From assembly GCA_949825045.1 (NCBI GenBank), contig OX463818.1, positions 25,684,906 through 25,748,905 on the forward strand: a stretch of 64,000 nt of DNA, read 5' to 3'. The stretch is from Argyresthia goedartella (taxonomy: Eukaryota; Arthropoda; Insecta; Lepidoptera; Argyresthiidae). Both the position numbers and the translations under genes were made by a program. This document shows, piece after piece, positions 23,037-35,304 of the stretch (positions are counted from its first letter, which is position 1; each line of letters begins with the position of its first letter). The notes below the pieces were generated by a model, which worked only from the letters and a program-made list of their open reading frames with translations, did no database searches and was not told the origin of the DNA.

Positions 23037-23771
23037 TTGACATTAAATTCCACGCAATTCAGTACCCACATGAGTCATTATTTTTCTAAAATACTGTGCA
23101 ACCACAATAACTATGCATTCACAAGTAAAAGTGTAATTAACTGCTTACCCTCCGATCACAGTGGTCAAACAGTTTCATTCCCAATTACTATTAAGGATAA
23201 GACTGGTCCATCATTTTATAGGCCTATTACATCCCATAGACTAGAGACATATACGAAAAACTTAGATATAAATTTGCCAGTACCGGATTTTAATGAACAG
23301 AACCCAAACAAAATCTACACAGACTTCTTCAACATTATTCAGACAGAATTCATTAAAGTTTTCAAATTAAAGAAAGTCAGTGACTACAACGTTAAATCTA
23401 AATTTAATGACTGGGCAACGTTTGGAATTCGTTAAAGTAGAGTTATCTTGTATGACCTTTATGATCAAAAAACCTATAACTTTGATCGAAAATTTCATGA
23501 CTATGTTAAAACATATTCCAAAACTTTCAAGTTGGTTTGTAGAACTGCAAAAACTTTACACATTAATAGAAAAATTCAAAATTCAAATAATAGAATGAAA
23601 ACAGTTTGGCAAATAATAAACCGCGAAACTGGCAAAGTTATACCAAGGGACAGTGATTTCTGCCTAAAGATAGGTGATGATGTTGTTAAATCCAACTTTG
23701 ATGTTGCTCGAGCTTTTGAAACATTCTTCACCAATCGGGTACTCACAACGGAGAAGCAGAGACTTTATTAA
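23037..23771 (+). pseudogene. Jockey-A ORF2: endonuclease end and linker
   Basis: First frame (to 23,435) includes LPSDHSGQTVSF, the terminal SDH motif of an APE-type endonuclease, so everything upstream of it is lost by 5' truncation. The second frame (23,448-23,771) carries the linker, including MKTVWQIINRETGK, a segment conserved before the RT in jockey-like ORF2. Two frame breaks separate these pieces. Confidence 0.8.
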
Positions 23772-25344
23772 AAAATAACACTAGCGTCAGTAATGTATAT
23801 TTAAAATTTCATCATGTATATCCCCAGGACATTGTCAAAACGTTTAAATTACTTTACTTAAAAAATACGGAAGACCTGTGGGGTAAATCAGTCAAAGTCA
23901 TTGGTTCAGTAATTCTAGTTATAGCCCCACACTTAGCTTATATATTCAATAAATGTGTTGACGATGGGGCTTTTCCAGACCTCATGAAATACAGTAAACT
24001 TATACCGCTGTTCAAATCGGGAGATAAGGGCGATCCTTCAAATTTCAGACCAATATCTGTTCTTCCAACACTAAGTAAAATATTTGAAAAGATTATACTC
24101 AATCAAATGCTCTCACACTTCAACCGTACAAAACAACTCCACGCTAAACAATATGGTTTCACTAGGGGTAAATCGACTACGGATGCAGGTATTACCCTTG
24201 TATCTCATATTTATTCTGCATGGGAGGCCGCACAGGATGCTATCGGAGTCTTTTGCGACCTGTCGAAGGCGCTTGATTGTGTTGATCATAATACGCTATT
24301 AATTAAATTAAATCATTACGGAGTTAGAAATAAAGCGTTGGATCTACTAAGATCATACCTAAGCAATAGATTTCAAAAGGCAGAAGTTAACGGCGTAAAA
24401 TCTGATGGATCGGGTGTTAAAATTGGCGTTCCACAAGGTTCCATATTAGGCCCTTTCTTATTCCTGGTATATATTAATGATCTGCCTTTCATGGTGGAGA
24501 AATTAACTGACATAGTCTTGTTTGCTGATGATACTTCAATGGTCTTCAAAATTGAAAGACAAAAAGGAGATTTTGATGATGTTAATGGTGTATTGTCTTT
24601 AACCTTGAATTAGTTCACAGTTAATAATTTATTGTTAAAACCAAGTGTATCAAATTCTCACTTCCAAATGTCAGGCAAGTTGAGACCAGTCTGGTGTTAG
24701 ACAACAGCACGTTAGAATTGGTAAATGATACGAAGTTTCTTGGAATAACCATTGATAGCAAATTGCAGTGGGGACCCCACATAGATAAATTGGCTGGTAA
24801 ATTAAGTTCTGCGGCTTACGCTGTTAGGAACATCAGACAAAGCACGGATGTGGCTACATCTAGGCTAGTATATTTTAGTTACTTTCATAGTGTGATGTCC
24901 TATGGTATCTTGTTGTGGGGGAAAGCAGCGGATATTCAAACTATTTTTATTTTACAGAAAAGAGCTATTCGAGCAATTTATAATTTAAAACTAACAGACT
25001 CCTTAAGAGAGCTTTTTAAAGAAATTGACATACTAACAGTAGCTAGTCAATTTATTTTCGAAAATATAATGTATGTACGCAAGAACCTTACAACATTTTC
25101 CAAACTTAGCTACAGCTGTAATGTTAACCTAAGAAATAATCACAGACTATGTGCGCCCCGTTTTAGACTCGCGAAGGTTAGCAATTCTTTCAAGGGTCAG
25201 TGCATTCTCTACTACAATAAGATACCTCTGGAGATTTTGAAATTGCCATTTGAGCAATTTAAAAAGCATGTTAAAGCGACTTTGTCGAAAAAGGGATATT
25301 ACAATGTTCAAGATTACTTAAATGACAGGACTGTATGGGGTTAA
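23772..25344 (+). pseudogene. Jockey-A ORF2: reverse transcriptase
   Basis: One frame from about 23,772 to the TAG at 24,611-24,613 carries the RT palm: IPLFKSGDKGDPSNFRPIS, YGFTRGKSTTDA, VFCDLSKALDCVDHN (catalytic Asp; the usual AFD is ALD here), GVPQGSILGPFLFLVYINDL and LFADDTSM. After the stop and a frameshift, 24,694-25,344 carries the thumb and C-terminus: NDTKFLGITIDSKLQW, LVYFSYFHSVMSYGILLWG, and the closing KGYYNVQDYLNDRTVWG. Typical jockey-type architecture without RNase H. Confidence 0.9.
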
Positions 25345-25605
25345 TCTGGCTCAACACAGACCTTGCTGTTAATAATTTTGTAATTATTTATTCCTGCTTA
25401 TTAATTATAACAATTAAATTTTACATATTTGTAATAGTTAAGCACAACCTATTTTTAAAAGAGATCTAAAAATAAATCTGTGGGAGTTTCTACGCCCTTT
25501 TTCTCCCACAGTGATCCAATGCAGAGAAGAGGCAAAAAATGACGTTTGCTAAGTATATGTAAATGTCTACAGTAATAAAGTACTTTGACTATTGACTATT
25601 GACTA
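25345..25605 (+). other. 3' UTR and tail of Jockey-A
   Basis: Non-coding; contains CTCCCACAGTGATCCAATGC and AGTAATAAAGTACTTTGAC with an AATAAAG-type signal directly before the TTGACTA repeat. The same UTR, 5' truncated, is inserted at 43,509-43,620. Confidence 0.8.
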
Positions 25606-26049
25606 TAACGTCCAATTTATCTATATATTCAGATTGCCCTTTGACAAATCTCTTATCTGGTATAAAACTAAATGATTTTTTACTTTATTATACACTAAAC
25701 TCATAATTTTATATTTCATAATAGTTCAACAGCATAAACTGGTGTATTCGTAGGAAGATAGTTAGAATAAAAAATCACTTTTCGACTGCTAGATCAAGCG
25801 GCCAGCCGAACTCAGACTAAGTTCATAGATTTAAGGCGGCATCATAAGCGCAGGTGCCGAAAGACAAATTTACAAAGCATTTCGGAAATTGCCGTTATGT
25901 TTTTGGTCATATCTTCGGTAATACTGTGACTACTATAACCACCTTGTATAACTATTAACTATTAACATTAACTATTATTTTATCGAAAAAAATACTGGTG
26001 TAATGTCCACAACTATGCTATAATACTAAGTGCTGTTTTTTTTGCAAAA

Positions 26050-26375
26050 TTCAGACACCTTGGCTTTATTCATTCTAACGTGTTGCTGTCTAATACTAAA
26101 CTGCTCTCAACTTGCCTGACATTTGGAATTGAAAATTTGATACACTTGGTTTTGATAGCATGTAACAATAAATTAATAACTGTGAACCAATCAAAGGTTA
26201 AAACTATACATATATTATTGAGATCATCAAAATCTTCTTTTTTCTTTCAATATTGAAGACCCTTGAAGTTTCATCAGCAAACAACGCTATATCAGTCATT
26301 TTCTACACCATAAAACGCAGATCGTTATTGTATACCAGAAATAAGAAAGGCCCAATATGGAACCTTGTATGGAAC
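26050..26375 (-). pseudogene. Jockey-A LINE fragment (copy 4)
   Basis: Reverse complement of the RT region around 24.44-24.73 kb, with the parts corresponding to FADDTSMVF and to the LDNSTLEL segment. Truncated on both sides and decayed. Confidence 0.75.
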
Positions 26376-26754
26376 CAAATTGTCAAATTTATTAAAATGT
26401 CAATAAGTCACCGTATCTTAGTCTGACTCCCTCTGGATGGAAAGGTCCGATTTGTAGGAGTGACTAAACAGGGGGTAAGGTATCTCCCACATCTTAAACT
26501 GACGCGCTCGTGTTACTCACGAAATCCCTTCTTGGCCTCCCTTACTATATGAACCTTTTACTCTGTCATTCATATAGACTGTTCGTCTCAGATTTAAAGT
26601 GAATATTCGTAGACTGAGGCGTTGTTTATAAATCTCAGTAAGAAAGACACAAAAAGTTTGTATTTGTGCATTTGTTGGATTTTAGCTCCTTACGATTTTG
26701 ATCGAAATAGGTGATATGATAAGATAAGGCTAGATCGGCAATGTCATTGCAGCA

Positions 26755-27033
26755 TGAACATAAGTGATAGATAACCCAGTGGTCAAAGCGTTAGAAGTTC
26801 ATCTCACTGGTCATAACTAGTTTCGATCTTTGCGGTCAGTTCTCTTTTTAATTTTGTTCTTTTATTTTACAATTATCGGGCATTACTTGGTCACCCAGGT
26901 ACTAATCAACAGATATTCGTTCTAAAACTACTTTCGGAACGATTTCCTGAGTGACTTGCAGAGATTTCTGCTCAAATAGTACGCTCAAATAAAGCTTGCA
27001 TCTGAAATAAAGACTATTATTATTATTATTATA
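26755..27033 (+). mobile_element. Possible degenerate tRNA-derived SINE
   Basis: AACCCAGTGGTCAAAGCG and AGTTTCGATCTTTGCG are in the order and spacing of weak A and B boxes, and the unit ends in a TTA repeat (27,014-27,033). It is the only such copy in the window, so the call rests on form alone. Confidence 0.45.
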
Positions 27034-27429
27034 TCTGTATCAAAACTTCACGAAACAATACTGTCCCGGTCCTTTTTGTGAGCTCACGCGGGGACATGGG
27101 TCCAACACTTAGATGCCCCACATAATAATAAAATTATTAAATTAATGCCGCAATGACATACTGGTGCTGTCAGTTCCCGGGCGAGAGAGCGACAGCATGA
27201 TTTTAAGTGTCCCTCAAAGTGTGAGTTGAGTGTTGTGCATCCGGTTTCCAGTTTCAGAGATTTAACAGTGGCGATGCCCGGGTTAGACCTTTGGGGGCTT
27301 CTGAAGTATTATGCTACCCAATAACATTTCTAGTTTGGTGTTGAGAGGCCCTAGAGTGTAGTTTACGCCTTCATTTATTTTGGGAAGATTACAGTGAGTA
27401 GAAAAGCGTAAATGTAAAGGAAGGCACTG

Positions 27430-27720
27430 AAATATTTTCATATATGAACGTAAGACGTTGTGCTAAGGTCTTCTGTGTTGGCAAGCGAATCACAAGACCA
27501 ACCAAAGTGTGGGTGGGTAGGAAACTAGCCGAGCAGAGATGAAGGAAGGCAGACCAAAGTCGTCTAGTGGGCAGATCACCAGCCAGATGGACGGATGACT
27601 TTATCACTTTAGCTGGTAGGCAGTGGAGACGGAAGACTCAAGACTGGCTTAGATGGCGTAGTAAAGAAGAGGCCTACAACCAGCAGTAGATGGACGTGGG
27701 CTGATTGATTGATGGGCGAT
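27430..27720 (+). pseudogene. RTE-type LINE 3' end
   Basis: At about 27,568-27,690 one frame reads VGRSPARWTDDF, then LAGRQWRRKTQDWLRWRSKE and EEAYNQQ before a stop, the typical C-terminus of RTE ORFs (R-W-x-D-D, then W-x-x-x-x-x-D-R-x-x-W, then EEAY). A GATTGATTGATG tail follows near 27,700. Only the 3' end survives. Confidence 0.7.
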
Positions 27721-27763
27721 CAACTAGATGATCGAAGTCTAATTGTAGATTATTATTTACTAA

Positions 27764-28060
27764 TGGAGCTCCGTGGTCTAATCGGTTTCACGCTTTTTTC
27801 TCACACAGGAGATGCAGGTTCGAATCCTGACCATGTACCAATGAGATAAATAATTTATCTTAAGTACATTATCGGACGTTCAGTGTTTCGGATGACACGT
27901 TAAGCTGTAGGTCCCGGCTTCTATCGCTACGTGGTAGTGGTCTTAAAACCCCTCCATCAACCCGCACTGAGCCGGCATGATGGAGTATGGCTTAATCTAA
28001 CTCGTATCCGGGTAAAGGCCTTTGCCCCTCGGTGGGGACATTAATGGGCTACTTTTTTTT
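27764..28060 (+). mobile_element. SINE-B copy 1 (tRNA-derived)
   Basis: Head with CTCCGTGGTCTAATCGG and B-box GGTTCGAATCC (27,817-27,827); body with CCCCTCCATCAACCCGCACT and GGGTAAAGGCCTTTGCCCCT. Halves of the same family are found at 31,945-32,080 and 32,100-32,250. Immediately followed by a SINE-C in the opposite orientation. Confidence 0.75.
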
Positions 28061-28065
28061 ATAAA

Positions 28066-28284
28066 AATTTACATATCTTCACAGGCACATACATTGCTTC
28101 TTGGCCCCACACTAGGATACCCTGTGTCGTGGGAACCGGAAACAGTGACGTCACACACATAAACATCCAAGACCTGGGGTTTTGTTCTTTTTTTTACCCC
28201 CAACCGGGGATCGAACCCGGGACCTCTCGCATGGTAGGCAGAGCCACGACCGCTGCGCCACAGAGGTCGTCATTAATGGGAAAA
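28066..28284 (-). mobile_element. SINE-C copy 1 (tRNA-derived)
   Basis: Minus strand: CTGTGGCGCAGCGGTCGTGG (A box), GGTCCCGGGTTCGATCCCCG (B box), then CCAGGTCTTGGATG and GTTCCCACGACACAGGG. Well preserved tRNA-like head. Related copies at 30,312 and 44,135. Confidence 0.8.
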
Positions 28285-28751
28285 GGCATGGTACTGCTCG
28301 TAAGTTCGTGTTTTTCCAAAACGTTTTAGCTTAACAATGTTTTTTATCAGGTGACATTCCATTCATCGACTATGCTGAGTGCTACACCCGGGTACTATAA
28401 ATCACGGAACAAATATCAGACCAAGCGTACAAATCAGTATGTGCCCTCTGCGTTCAATCATAAACCATTTTTCCGGTAAAACCATCTGAATTGTTCCGTG
28501 GCGTAATTTTTATGCGTATTCCGGAATCAGATAATTTTCCCGGATCGGTTTAAAGAGTTACGAAAATTCAAAAAATAACATAGCGTGTTATCATAGTTTT
28601 TGGCACTGGCCCAGTTGCATCTGGGTTTAGTCAAAATTCTATGGTCAGTACAGGCTAGCCCATCGCCTTTGTTGAGATTAGAAGGTTCCCTCAAATTGTT
28701 TTAATAATGAATTATTAACATGTGTTATGTCAAGACATCAAACTTTTTATC

Positions 28752-29335
28752 TCACTAGTGGCCCTGTGGGCAGTAGACCTCGCTAACAGGTGGGACTTTA
28801 AACTAATTTATAGGTAAGTATTTTAGATTCAATCAAAATAAAGTAGTCAAGTAGCCGCACAAATAACTTTGTAAACTACATTTTGCGATTTAAAATACAA
28901 TCTAACGACTTTTTACCTAAATAGTTATAGTCTATATTTGATTCACTCTCATGGTCTGTATAGATCCTCTTTACTAATCCGTCTCCTACTTCGAGGAGTC
29001 CAAACTTGGTATGTTTTTTAAATGTTTCTTGGATTTTTAGAAAAAAGGCGTCCGTAAGGTAATGGTATAGTATATTTTTAGAACCGGCTCATGAAGCTCT
29101 TTAATTAGATAACCCACACGATAGGTTTCAGAAAAAAATAAAAATAAACGCACAAAAAAATAATGACGTCATAACTCCCCCAACTTTTAATTCAAGGAAT
29201 ACGTGTGCTAAGTTTTGTGAGGATCGCTTGAAAACTGTGGCCCCTAGACCGGAACTGACAGCCACGTATAGCGACAGACGAAAGCAAAATCGGCCTCCTA
29301 TCTTGTCGAACTCGAGCCCTTCGCTCGCTTCGCTC
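28752..29335 (+). repeat. Repeat F, copy 1 (left arm of a spaced inverted pair)
   Basis: Runs from ACTAGTGGCCCTGTGGGCAG to CCTTCGCTCGCTTCGCTCGC. The reverse complement of the same 0.55-kb sequence lies at 32,494-33,029, with shared blocks CCGTCTCCTACTTCGAGGAG and CGGCCTCCTATCTTGTCGAA. Non-coding; the class is not clear to me. Confidence 0.75.
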
Positions 29336-30129
29336 GCTCGGTCAATTAAACTCGCTGACTATTGTCTAGTATACTAACGTTTTAAAAAGTGTATGTGTCC
29401 AAAAATAGGTCACCTGACCGAGACCAAAATTTCTCAAATGTCTATATTTACCCGTCGTGGCGGCCCCACCATGGCGCGCAGACTGCTACGAATCCCACCG
29501 CGTAGCAGCCAGTGCCGCGTAGACCACACCACCGATGCTACGTATCGCTACGCCGTAGCGCCGTATCGTCTCAATAATATATATAACCTAATATATTTGT
29601 GGTCGTTAAAAAGTCGATTTAAAATAATAATAAAGTGAGTGTTTAGTATTTTTTGTGCTAGTGCCATAAGCGTTTAGGCTAATCTGACATTTCCGTAAAT
29701 AGAAAATAAAAAGTAGTTGTGTGGCTTCGCGAGAAAGTAGCGAGCGGAATCACATGTAAGGTCAGTGTCACTTTATAATGGGATTTAAATTTGTGACTAA
29801 TGTTATGCTAATGAATAAAAACTTTGGATAAAAACTGACTGGACCCCTATCAAAAATCGTTGTTCTATTTTATAGTTTGTATCGGTCACAAGAGTGACTC
29901 TTTGACTCCTTCTAAAAATATAGCAATAAACCTATTAATAAAATCTGTATATTCGTTTTAAAATCAATGCATCAGGAACTACGCAAATTATATTTATTTT
30001 GTAGAAATTGAGTTTGAGTTCGCGATAAAAACAAATTACAAATTCAGGACACACTCTCATGGTTGCTTTCACGGAAATATTTTTCAAGTGCCCTAAGACG
30101 GAAGTGTAATAATAAATAGCAGGTTCATC
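29336..30129. other. Spacer, nothing firmly recognised
   Basis: Includes a GC-rich patch with CGCTACGCCGTAGCG (palindromic) near 29,547. No gene. Confidence 0.4.
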
Positions 30130-30311
30130 ATGATCACAACTGTTTCTCTGCCACTCCGTATGAGAAACGGCGTGACGCTACGAAATCTTGTGACGGAATA
30201 GCAAAAAAGTACATGAGAAGGTTATTTTAAATACAATTTAACCAAAAAACATAAACAATTCTAACATCACGTATTTTCTTATTTGGTGTGGAAAAAACAG
30301 TTTCGTCTTGG

Positions 30312-30435
30312 TTAAGCTAGTTTATTGCCTTTGGCCCCACAGTAGGATAACCTGTGTCGTGGGAACCATAAACAGCGACGTCACTCACATGATCTTCCAA
30401 GATCTGGGGATTTCATTTTGTCTTCCTCCCCAGCC
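30312..30435 (-). mobile_element. SINE-C copy 2, partial
   Basis: Reverse complement of the body of SINE-C (CCTGTGTCGTGGGAACC, CTTCCAAGATCTGGGG on the plus strand). The tRNA-like head is replaced at about 30,436 by repeat G sequence (GCGTGACGGGGGGCTAGCC). Confidence 0.65.
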
Positions 30436-30509
30436 GGAATTGCGTGACGGGGGGCTAGCCTGTCGCCACAGCTCTGGATTTATCAAGGTTTTCCCACGAA
30501 AAAGATGTA

Positions 30510-30960
30510 TAAAGATATTTTTATAAAATATCCTCTTTAATGCGTCCAAAAACCGCAAGTTACGACCAGCATAATGTACTACTTCGTGAAAACTCATTTC
30601 TTATCTGAATGAATTTATACTTATGGTCATAATGTTTCAAGAACATTATGACCATAATGTGTCAATTTTCTACATATTTTAACATTCACATTTCGAACGC
30701 TGACGCCCGCCTGCGTGCCGCCCCTAGTTTATCTGTAAAGTCGGTACTACTGAACTAGCTAAACAATTGCAGAGCAATTATCAATGCCACCTTGCCGGTC
30801 GAACATGCGGTTCCTGAACACATCAAAGAGAGCTTATGATATGTGTGTAGATAAACTAGTCTATGTAACTGTACATAATTAAGCATTAAAACTCTCGAGT
30901 AAAATTATTATGTAACTCGCCCTCGAGTTTTAATGCCCTCCATTATGTATCAGTCACTTA
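30510..30960 (-). mobile_element. Foldback MITE 'P', copy 2
   Basis: Reverse orientation relative to copy 1, with CGCCCGCCTGCGTGCCGC core and the GCATTAAAACTCTCGAG / CTCGAGTTTTAATGCC head at the right end. Contains an additional perfect 16-bp hairpin at 30,621-30,636 / 30,642-30,657 with a 5-nt loop. Confidence 0.75.
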
Positions 30961-31944
30961 TATTACTATTTCGTAAATATTTATTGCACATAACAAAATA
31001 AATACTGATAATATATCCACATAGGCAAGTTTAGATCTAAAAAGAGATTTGTTCCTTAGGACCGAAAGGATAAATTAGAATGCAGACACAGGTAGGCCTA
31101 TGTACTTAAGTTTATGTAAATTATATTTTGTATAAAAAATATCTTCCGGCGGTAACAACAGGCATACAAAAATAAGTCTAAATTATGAGCTAAGCAAGAG
31201 GAGTGGAGAATGCAGCAGATGATGGATTATTTTTTTGCTTGTTAGGAATCGCTTATTCCATTTGAGTTATGATTAGACTGAATAGAGTAGACATCAATCC
31301 AATGCAAAAATACTATTATCCATCAACATTACTATAAAAGCCTTTGATAAATATGCCAAATTATGCGGCCCGTTATTCTCAATTTCGACGACTAAGTTAA
31401 AAATAACGAATATCAAAATATTTCGTCTATAATAAGCATTTCAGACACCCACTCACACACAGACACACACACAATGCTAACAATGTCACTACTTTTTTCA
31501 TACTAAGTGGAAAACGCCCCATTTTGTACAAACCTTCAACAATAAATTCAGTTTTCTCATACCTAACCTGTATAGTGACGGTGACGGTATCAAACTGGAT
31601 TTATTGTCAGAATGAGCACAATAATGTTGAAACTTGACACACACTAACACACGGCTTCACACATGTATTGGAATTGTTCGAATCTAATCAAATATCAAGA
31701 CTTAATTTGGTTCACGTAGTCGAATAAATCTAAAACCATGTATGCATTTGAAGCATTATGTACCTTACACCTCGTTACCTGGCAACATATATACGTGTAT
31801 ACGTTAGCTTAACGTTACGTTTTGAATTTTATAACCATGGTTCAGAATCACGTTGCCGGTCCAGGTCCAGGGGTTATAAGGTTAGGGGCTTCTAAATATT
31901 CGAATAGTATATTTTCAGCAGTAATATTTTTTAAGTTCTGTCAG
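30961..31944. other. Spacer, nothing recognised
   Basis: AT-rich; an ACACAC-rich stretch near 31,450. No domain or repeat shared within the window. Confidence 0.45.
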
Positions 31945-32250
31945 TCGGGTTGGCCACTACGATCCACTAGTCCGACACCCCTCCATCAATACGCACTGAG
32001 CCAGCGTAGTGGAGTATGGCTCAACCTACGCATTCGGGTAAAGGCCTCTGCCCCTCAGTGAGGATATTAATGGTTTACATTTATTTATCTATTTAATATT
32101 TTATGATCATTTAAAAAAAATGAGAACCTCAGTCTAGTTGATTTCTCTTCCGCTTCTCACACAGGTTTGAATCGGCTACTGACCATGTACCAAAAAGGTA
32201 ATTTATCTCACGTACACTAAATGGACGTTCTAACGGTGATAGAAAACCTC
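31945..32250 (+). mobile_element. SINE-B copies 2 and 3, partial halves
   Basis: 31,945-32,080 matches the 3' half of SINE-B (ACCCCTCCATCAATACGCAC, GGGTAAAGGCCTCTGCCCCT). 32,100-32,250 matches the 5' half (TCTCACACAGGTTTGAATCG, ACTGACCATGTACC). The order is reversed relative to the intact copy, so these are two fragments rather than one element. Confidence 0.6.
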
Positions 32251-32269
32251 ATGAAGAAACCTTTTATCT

Positions 32270-32400
32270 TCACAGCTGCGGCGATGGACTAGGCCCCTGT
32301 CACGCAAAATGGAGTTTAAAAATACTGGCTAAAAACGCAGGCACAAGTGTGCCTCTGCCATCAAGTATGGGAAACGGCGTGATGCTATGTTATTTGTCAT
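32270..32400 (+). repeat. Dispersed repeat G, most complete copy
   Basis: GCGGCGATGGACTAGGCCCC, TGTCACGCAAAATGGAG, then AAGTGTGCCTCTGCCATC and GGGAAACGGCGTGATGC. Other copies hold one half or the other, so this one defines the family within the window. Confidence 0.6.
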
Positions 32401-32493
32401 GTATGAATCAAATATAGAATCGAGTTTTTTACAGTGACTAGGTCAAGTTCTTGATCGTAGCTAGGGATATTGATATACGGATATTGATATATT

Positions 32494-33029
32494 GAGCGAG
32501 CGAAGGGCTTCATTTCGACAAGATAGGAGGCCGATTTTGCTTTCGTCTGTCTCTATGTGTGTCTGTCAGTTCCGGTCTAAGGGCCAAAGTTTTCAAGCGA
32601 TCCTCACGAAACTTGGCACACGTGTTCCTTGAATTAAAAGATGTTTTTGTCGAGAGCTTTTCTTCGTGTGGGTATCAAATTAAAGGGCTTCTTGAGCCGG
32701 TTCAAAAATATACTACACTATTACCTTTCGGCCGCCTGTTTTCTAAAAATCCAAGAAATATTTTCAAAACATACTAAGTTTGGACTCCTCGAAGTAGGAG
32801 ACGGATTAGTAAAGAGGAACTATACAGGCCATGAGAGTGAGTGAAATAGACTATAACTATTTTCGTGAAAAGTCAATAGATTGTATTTAAGTCGCAAAAT
32901 GTAGTTCACAAAGTTATTGGTGCGGCTACTTTACTACTTGATTTTGATTGAATCTAAAATACTTACCTATAAATTGGTTCACAGTCTCCCCTGTTAGCGC
33001 GGTATACTGCCCACAGGGCCACTAGTAAC
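32494..33029 (-). repeat. Repeat F, copy 2 (right arm of a spaced inverted pair)
   Basis: Reverse complement of 28,752-29,335, about 3.2 kb away. Somewhat diverged, with small indels, so the arms are not a recent duplication. Confidence 0.75.
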
Positions 33030-35304
33030 TTATTTCTCGTGTATTTTAAGAGCAAACGCTGTAATAGAAAAAAAAGTTATTGGCACTCGTTCGCACTACG
33101 GACAAACCGGAAGAGAATAAGAAATACAAAATGTTGGCACACATAGGATATAAATGTCGGTGTTGGCAACACCACACAACAAAATTATGTGTAAAAAGAC
33201 AATATTTGACTGTGACGCCGCACGATAATTTTTACATCACACAATTCAAAAACAGCATTACCTTTTTGACACTTCCTTAAAATTATGTAGTCTGTCTAAA
33301 ATACTGGCATCCCAATTACAAAACAAGTCATGTCAAGTCATGAGTCGTACATGACCTGAGCTAAACAATACAGGTGGTCTAGATAATCTAGCTATTGACA
33401 AACAACAATAGGTAATTACTGATCTATAATTATGCGATTCTAACAGGAAGACCTTGGCATTTAGATTGGTCTGCGTGACATGCAGCCGTATTATGAATTA
33501 GAGTGTTATTTGTTGCATGTTGCAGTATGCACTGTTCATCTTTTTTAAATGGTATTTAATGCGTTTTAGCTAACTTGACCCTTCCCTGTTAAGTTAGTTG
33601 ATAGCAATGAATCCAGTGTTGCTAGCTTTTGAAAAATGTGTTACCCAAAAGTTAGGGAGAAAATATCATAATGAACTCATATTATAAATGTTTAACGTTG
33701 CCGATTCTCATAGCTTTTGCTTGTATTCAATTAACGTTTTTCGTATTATGACTCCCAGACTTAGATCACATACCAATGATGTGATTAAAGTCTGGGAACC
33801 GGTATTGATTTTTCCCATTTTTCGCCAGTTGTGCACTACAGCCAACTTAACGGTGAGGACAAGTTATCTGAAATTAACTTTACTACTCTTATCTGATGGC
33901 CGAATGAACAGTGCTGCTTTAACCAAATTCCACTTTACTATCATATTTGTGCTGTCACTTCCCTATTAAGAGACAAATTGATGATTTCGAGTCTGCGAGA
34001 GGTTGGTTGTGCTTGCGGGCCTAAATATTGTAATGAAAAATTATCATCTACGACTGAATGTGCAAGAAGGTTTATTTTGAATATACACATATCTAAGCTT
34101 TGATTTTATATAAAACTTTTCGTTCAAATTTTGTTACATACCTCCTATCTGCTTCTTCCACGGAAATAAACACAATCACGAAGTATTTGCGTGAAGTGTT
34201 ATATATTACTTACCTAACCCTCAATACCTAAACAAATAAGGCCTTAACGACTCTTTTTATTTGGTTTACCCTAATTTAATAAAGGTTAACTTTCAAGCCC
34301 CTTTTTCCCCACTGTCGAGTAATATTTTCAAATGTCTTTTCTTAGTGTTTTCTACGCTATATAACAAGACCTGTATATAGTTTCATTACAGGTTTAGGCT
34401 GTGCGCTGTCAGTGAGTCAGCGTTAGGGTTTGTAAGTGCCTATTATAGATGATGGTTTTACGCGAGAACAGGTGAACCCTAATTTATTTAGTTTTCTTTT
34501 GTAAAGCCTATTGCGTGAGTGGATCGCGTGTTAAAAAGGCCTTTGCTATTAGGGGCTGGCTTTATTTGTCCATATGGCACACCTAATTATAGCATGCATT
34601 ATGCCGAGGTTAAACAACAGTTCTATTAGTATAACTTATTCGTAATTTGAAGTGAAACCTTGAAAAGATAATGAGTTTGTTTTACGAACTTAAAGATTTA
34701 CGAATACAAACTCAAGTTTCAAATAAGATAAAGTTTTTAAAGGGAAATGGTCACGCTTTTTTATTAAGTGTTTATGTGTTTGAAAATAAGTTAGCTTTGG
34801 ATACCTATGGCTTACCTCAGGATAAATGTTGAAACTAACCGTTTATTTTAACTATACATAAATATATGTGCCAACATTTTCAATGATTTGAAGTTCAGGT
34901 TAAACTCCGGCCTGAAATCAATTTCATCGTTAATTAAGTATACTAACTTAAAATTTACAAGTTATATACCTTCTGAAATTCATTAATTTAAACTTAGTAG
35001 GTTATCTAAGTAGTAAGTTGAATTGCCTATAGTTACCAAGGTAGAAGAGTTTAGATTGTATGGCAGGAAGTGGTATGTCAGAATCGTTAGAGTAAAGGCC
35101 TGTACACCTCTTGGTTGGCTCCAACTTACTATCAACCCAGTGAAATTAAAACTACGGTGTCTGTGAGCTGTAGATCTCGAGAGCGTCACAGGAAATTTGC
35201 GTTTTATTTCATTATTTTCCACCCCCTCACACCATCCGGTGCACTAAAATTTTAATATTATAAAATTATTTTTTAAAATTTAACTTAACTTAAAAATTAA
35301 CTTT
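33030..35304. other. Spacer, nothing recognised
   Basis: Frames such as 33,080-33,280, 33,688-33,969 and 34,983-35,222 have no domain. The end (35,245-35,304) is very AT-rich. Confidence 0.45.

Larger units (their letters stand above)
23037..25605 (+). mobile_element. Jockey-A LINE, best copy (copy 3, 5' truncated)
   Basis: Contains the end of the endonuclease, the whole reverse transcriptase and the 3' UTR with a TTGACTA-type tail (25,580-25,605). Six copies of this family are in the window, and the others can be read against this one. Coding is interrupted by a stop after DWATFGIR (23,433), frameshifts near 23,440 and 23,770, a TAG at 24,611 replacing Trp, and a frameshift near 24,650. Inactive but little decayed. 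Confidence 0.85.

Noticed and set aside
28190..28284. Free tRNA gene on the minus strand
   Set aside because: Head of SINE-C copy 1, continuous with a SINE body shared with two other copies.
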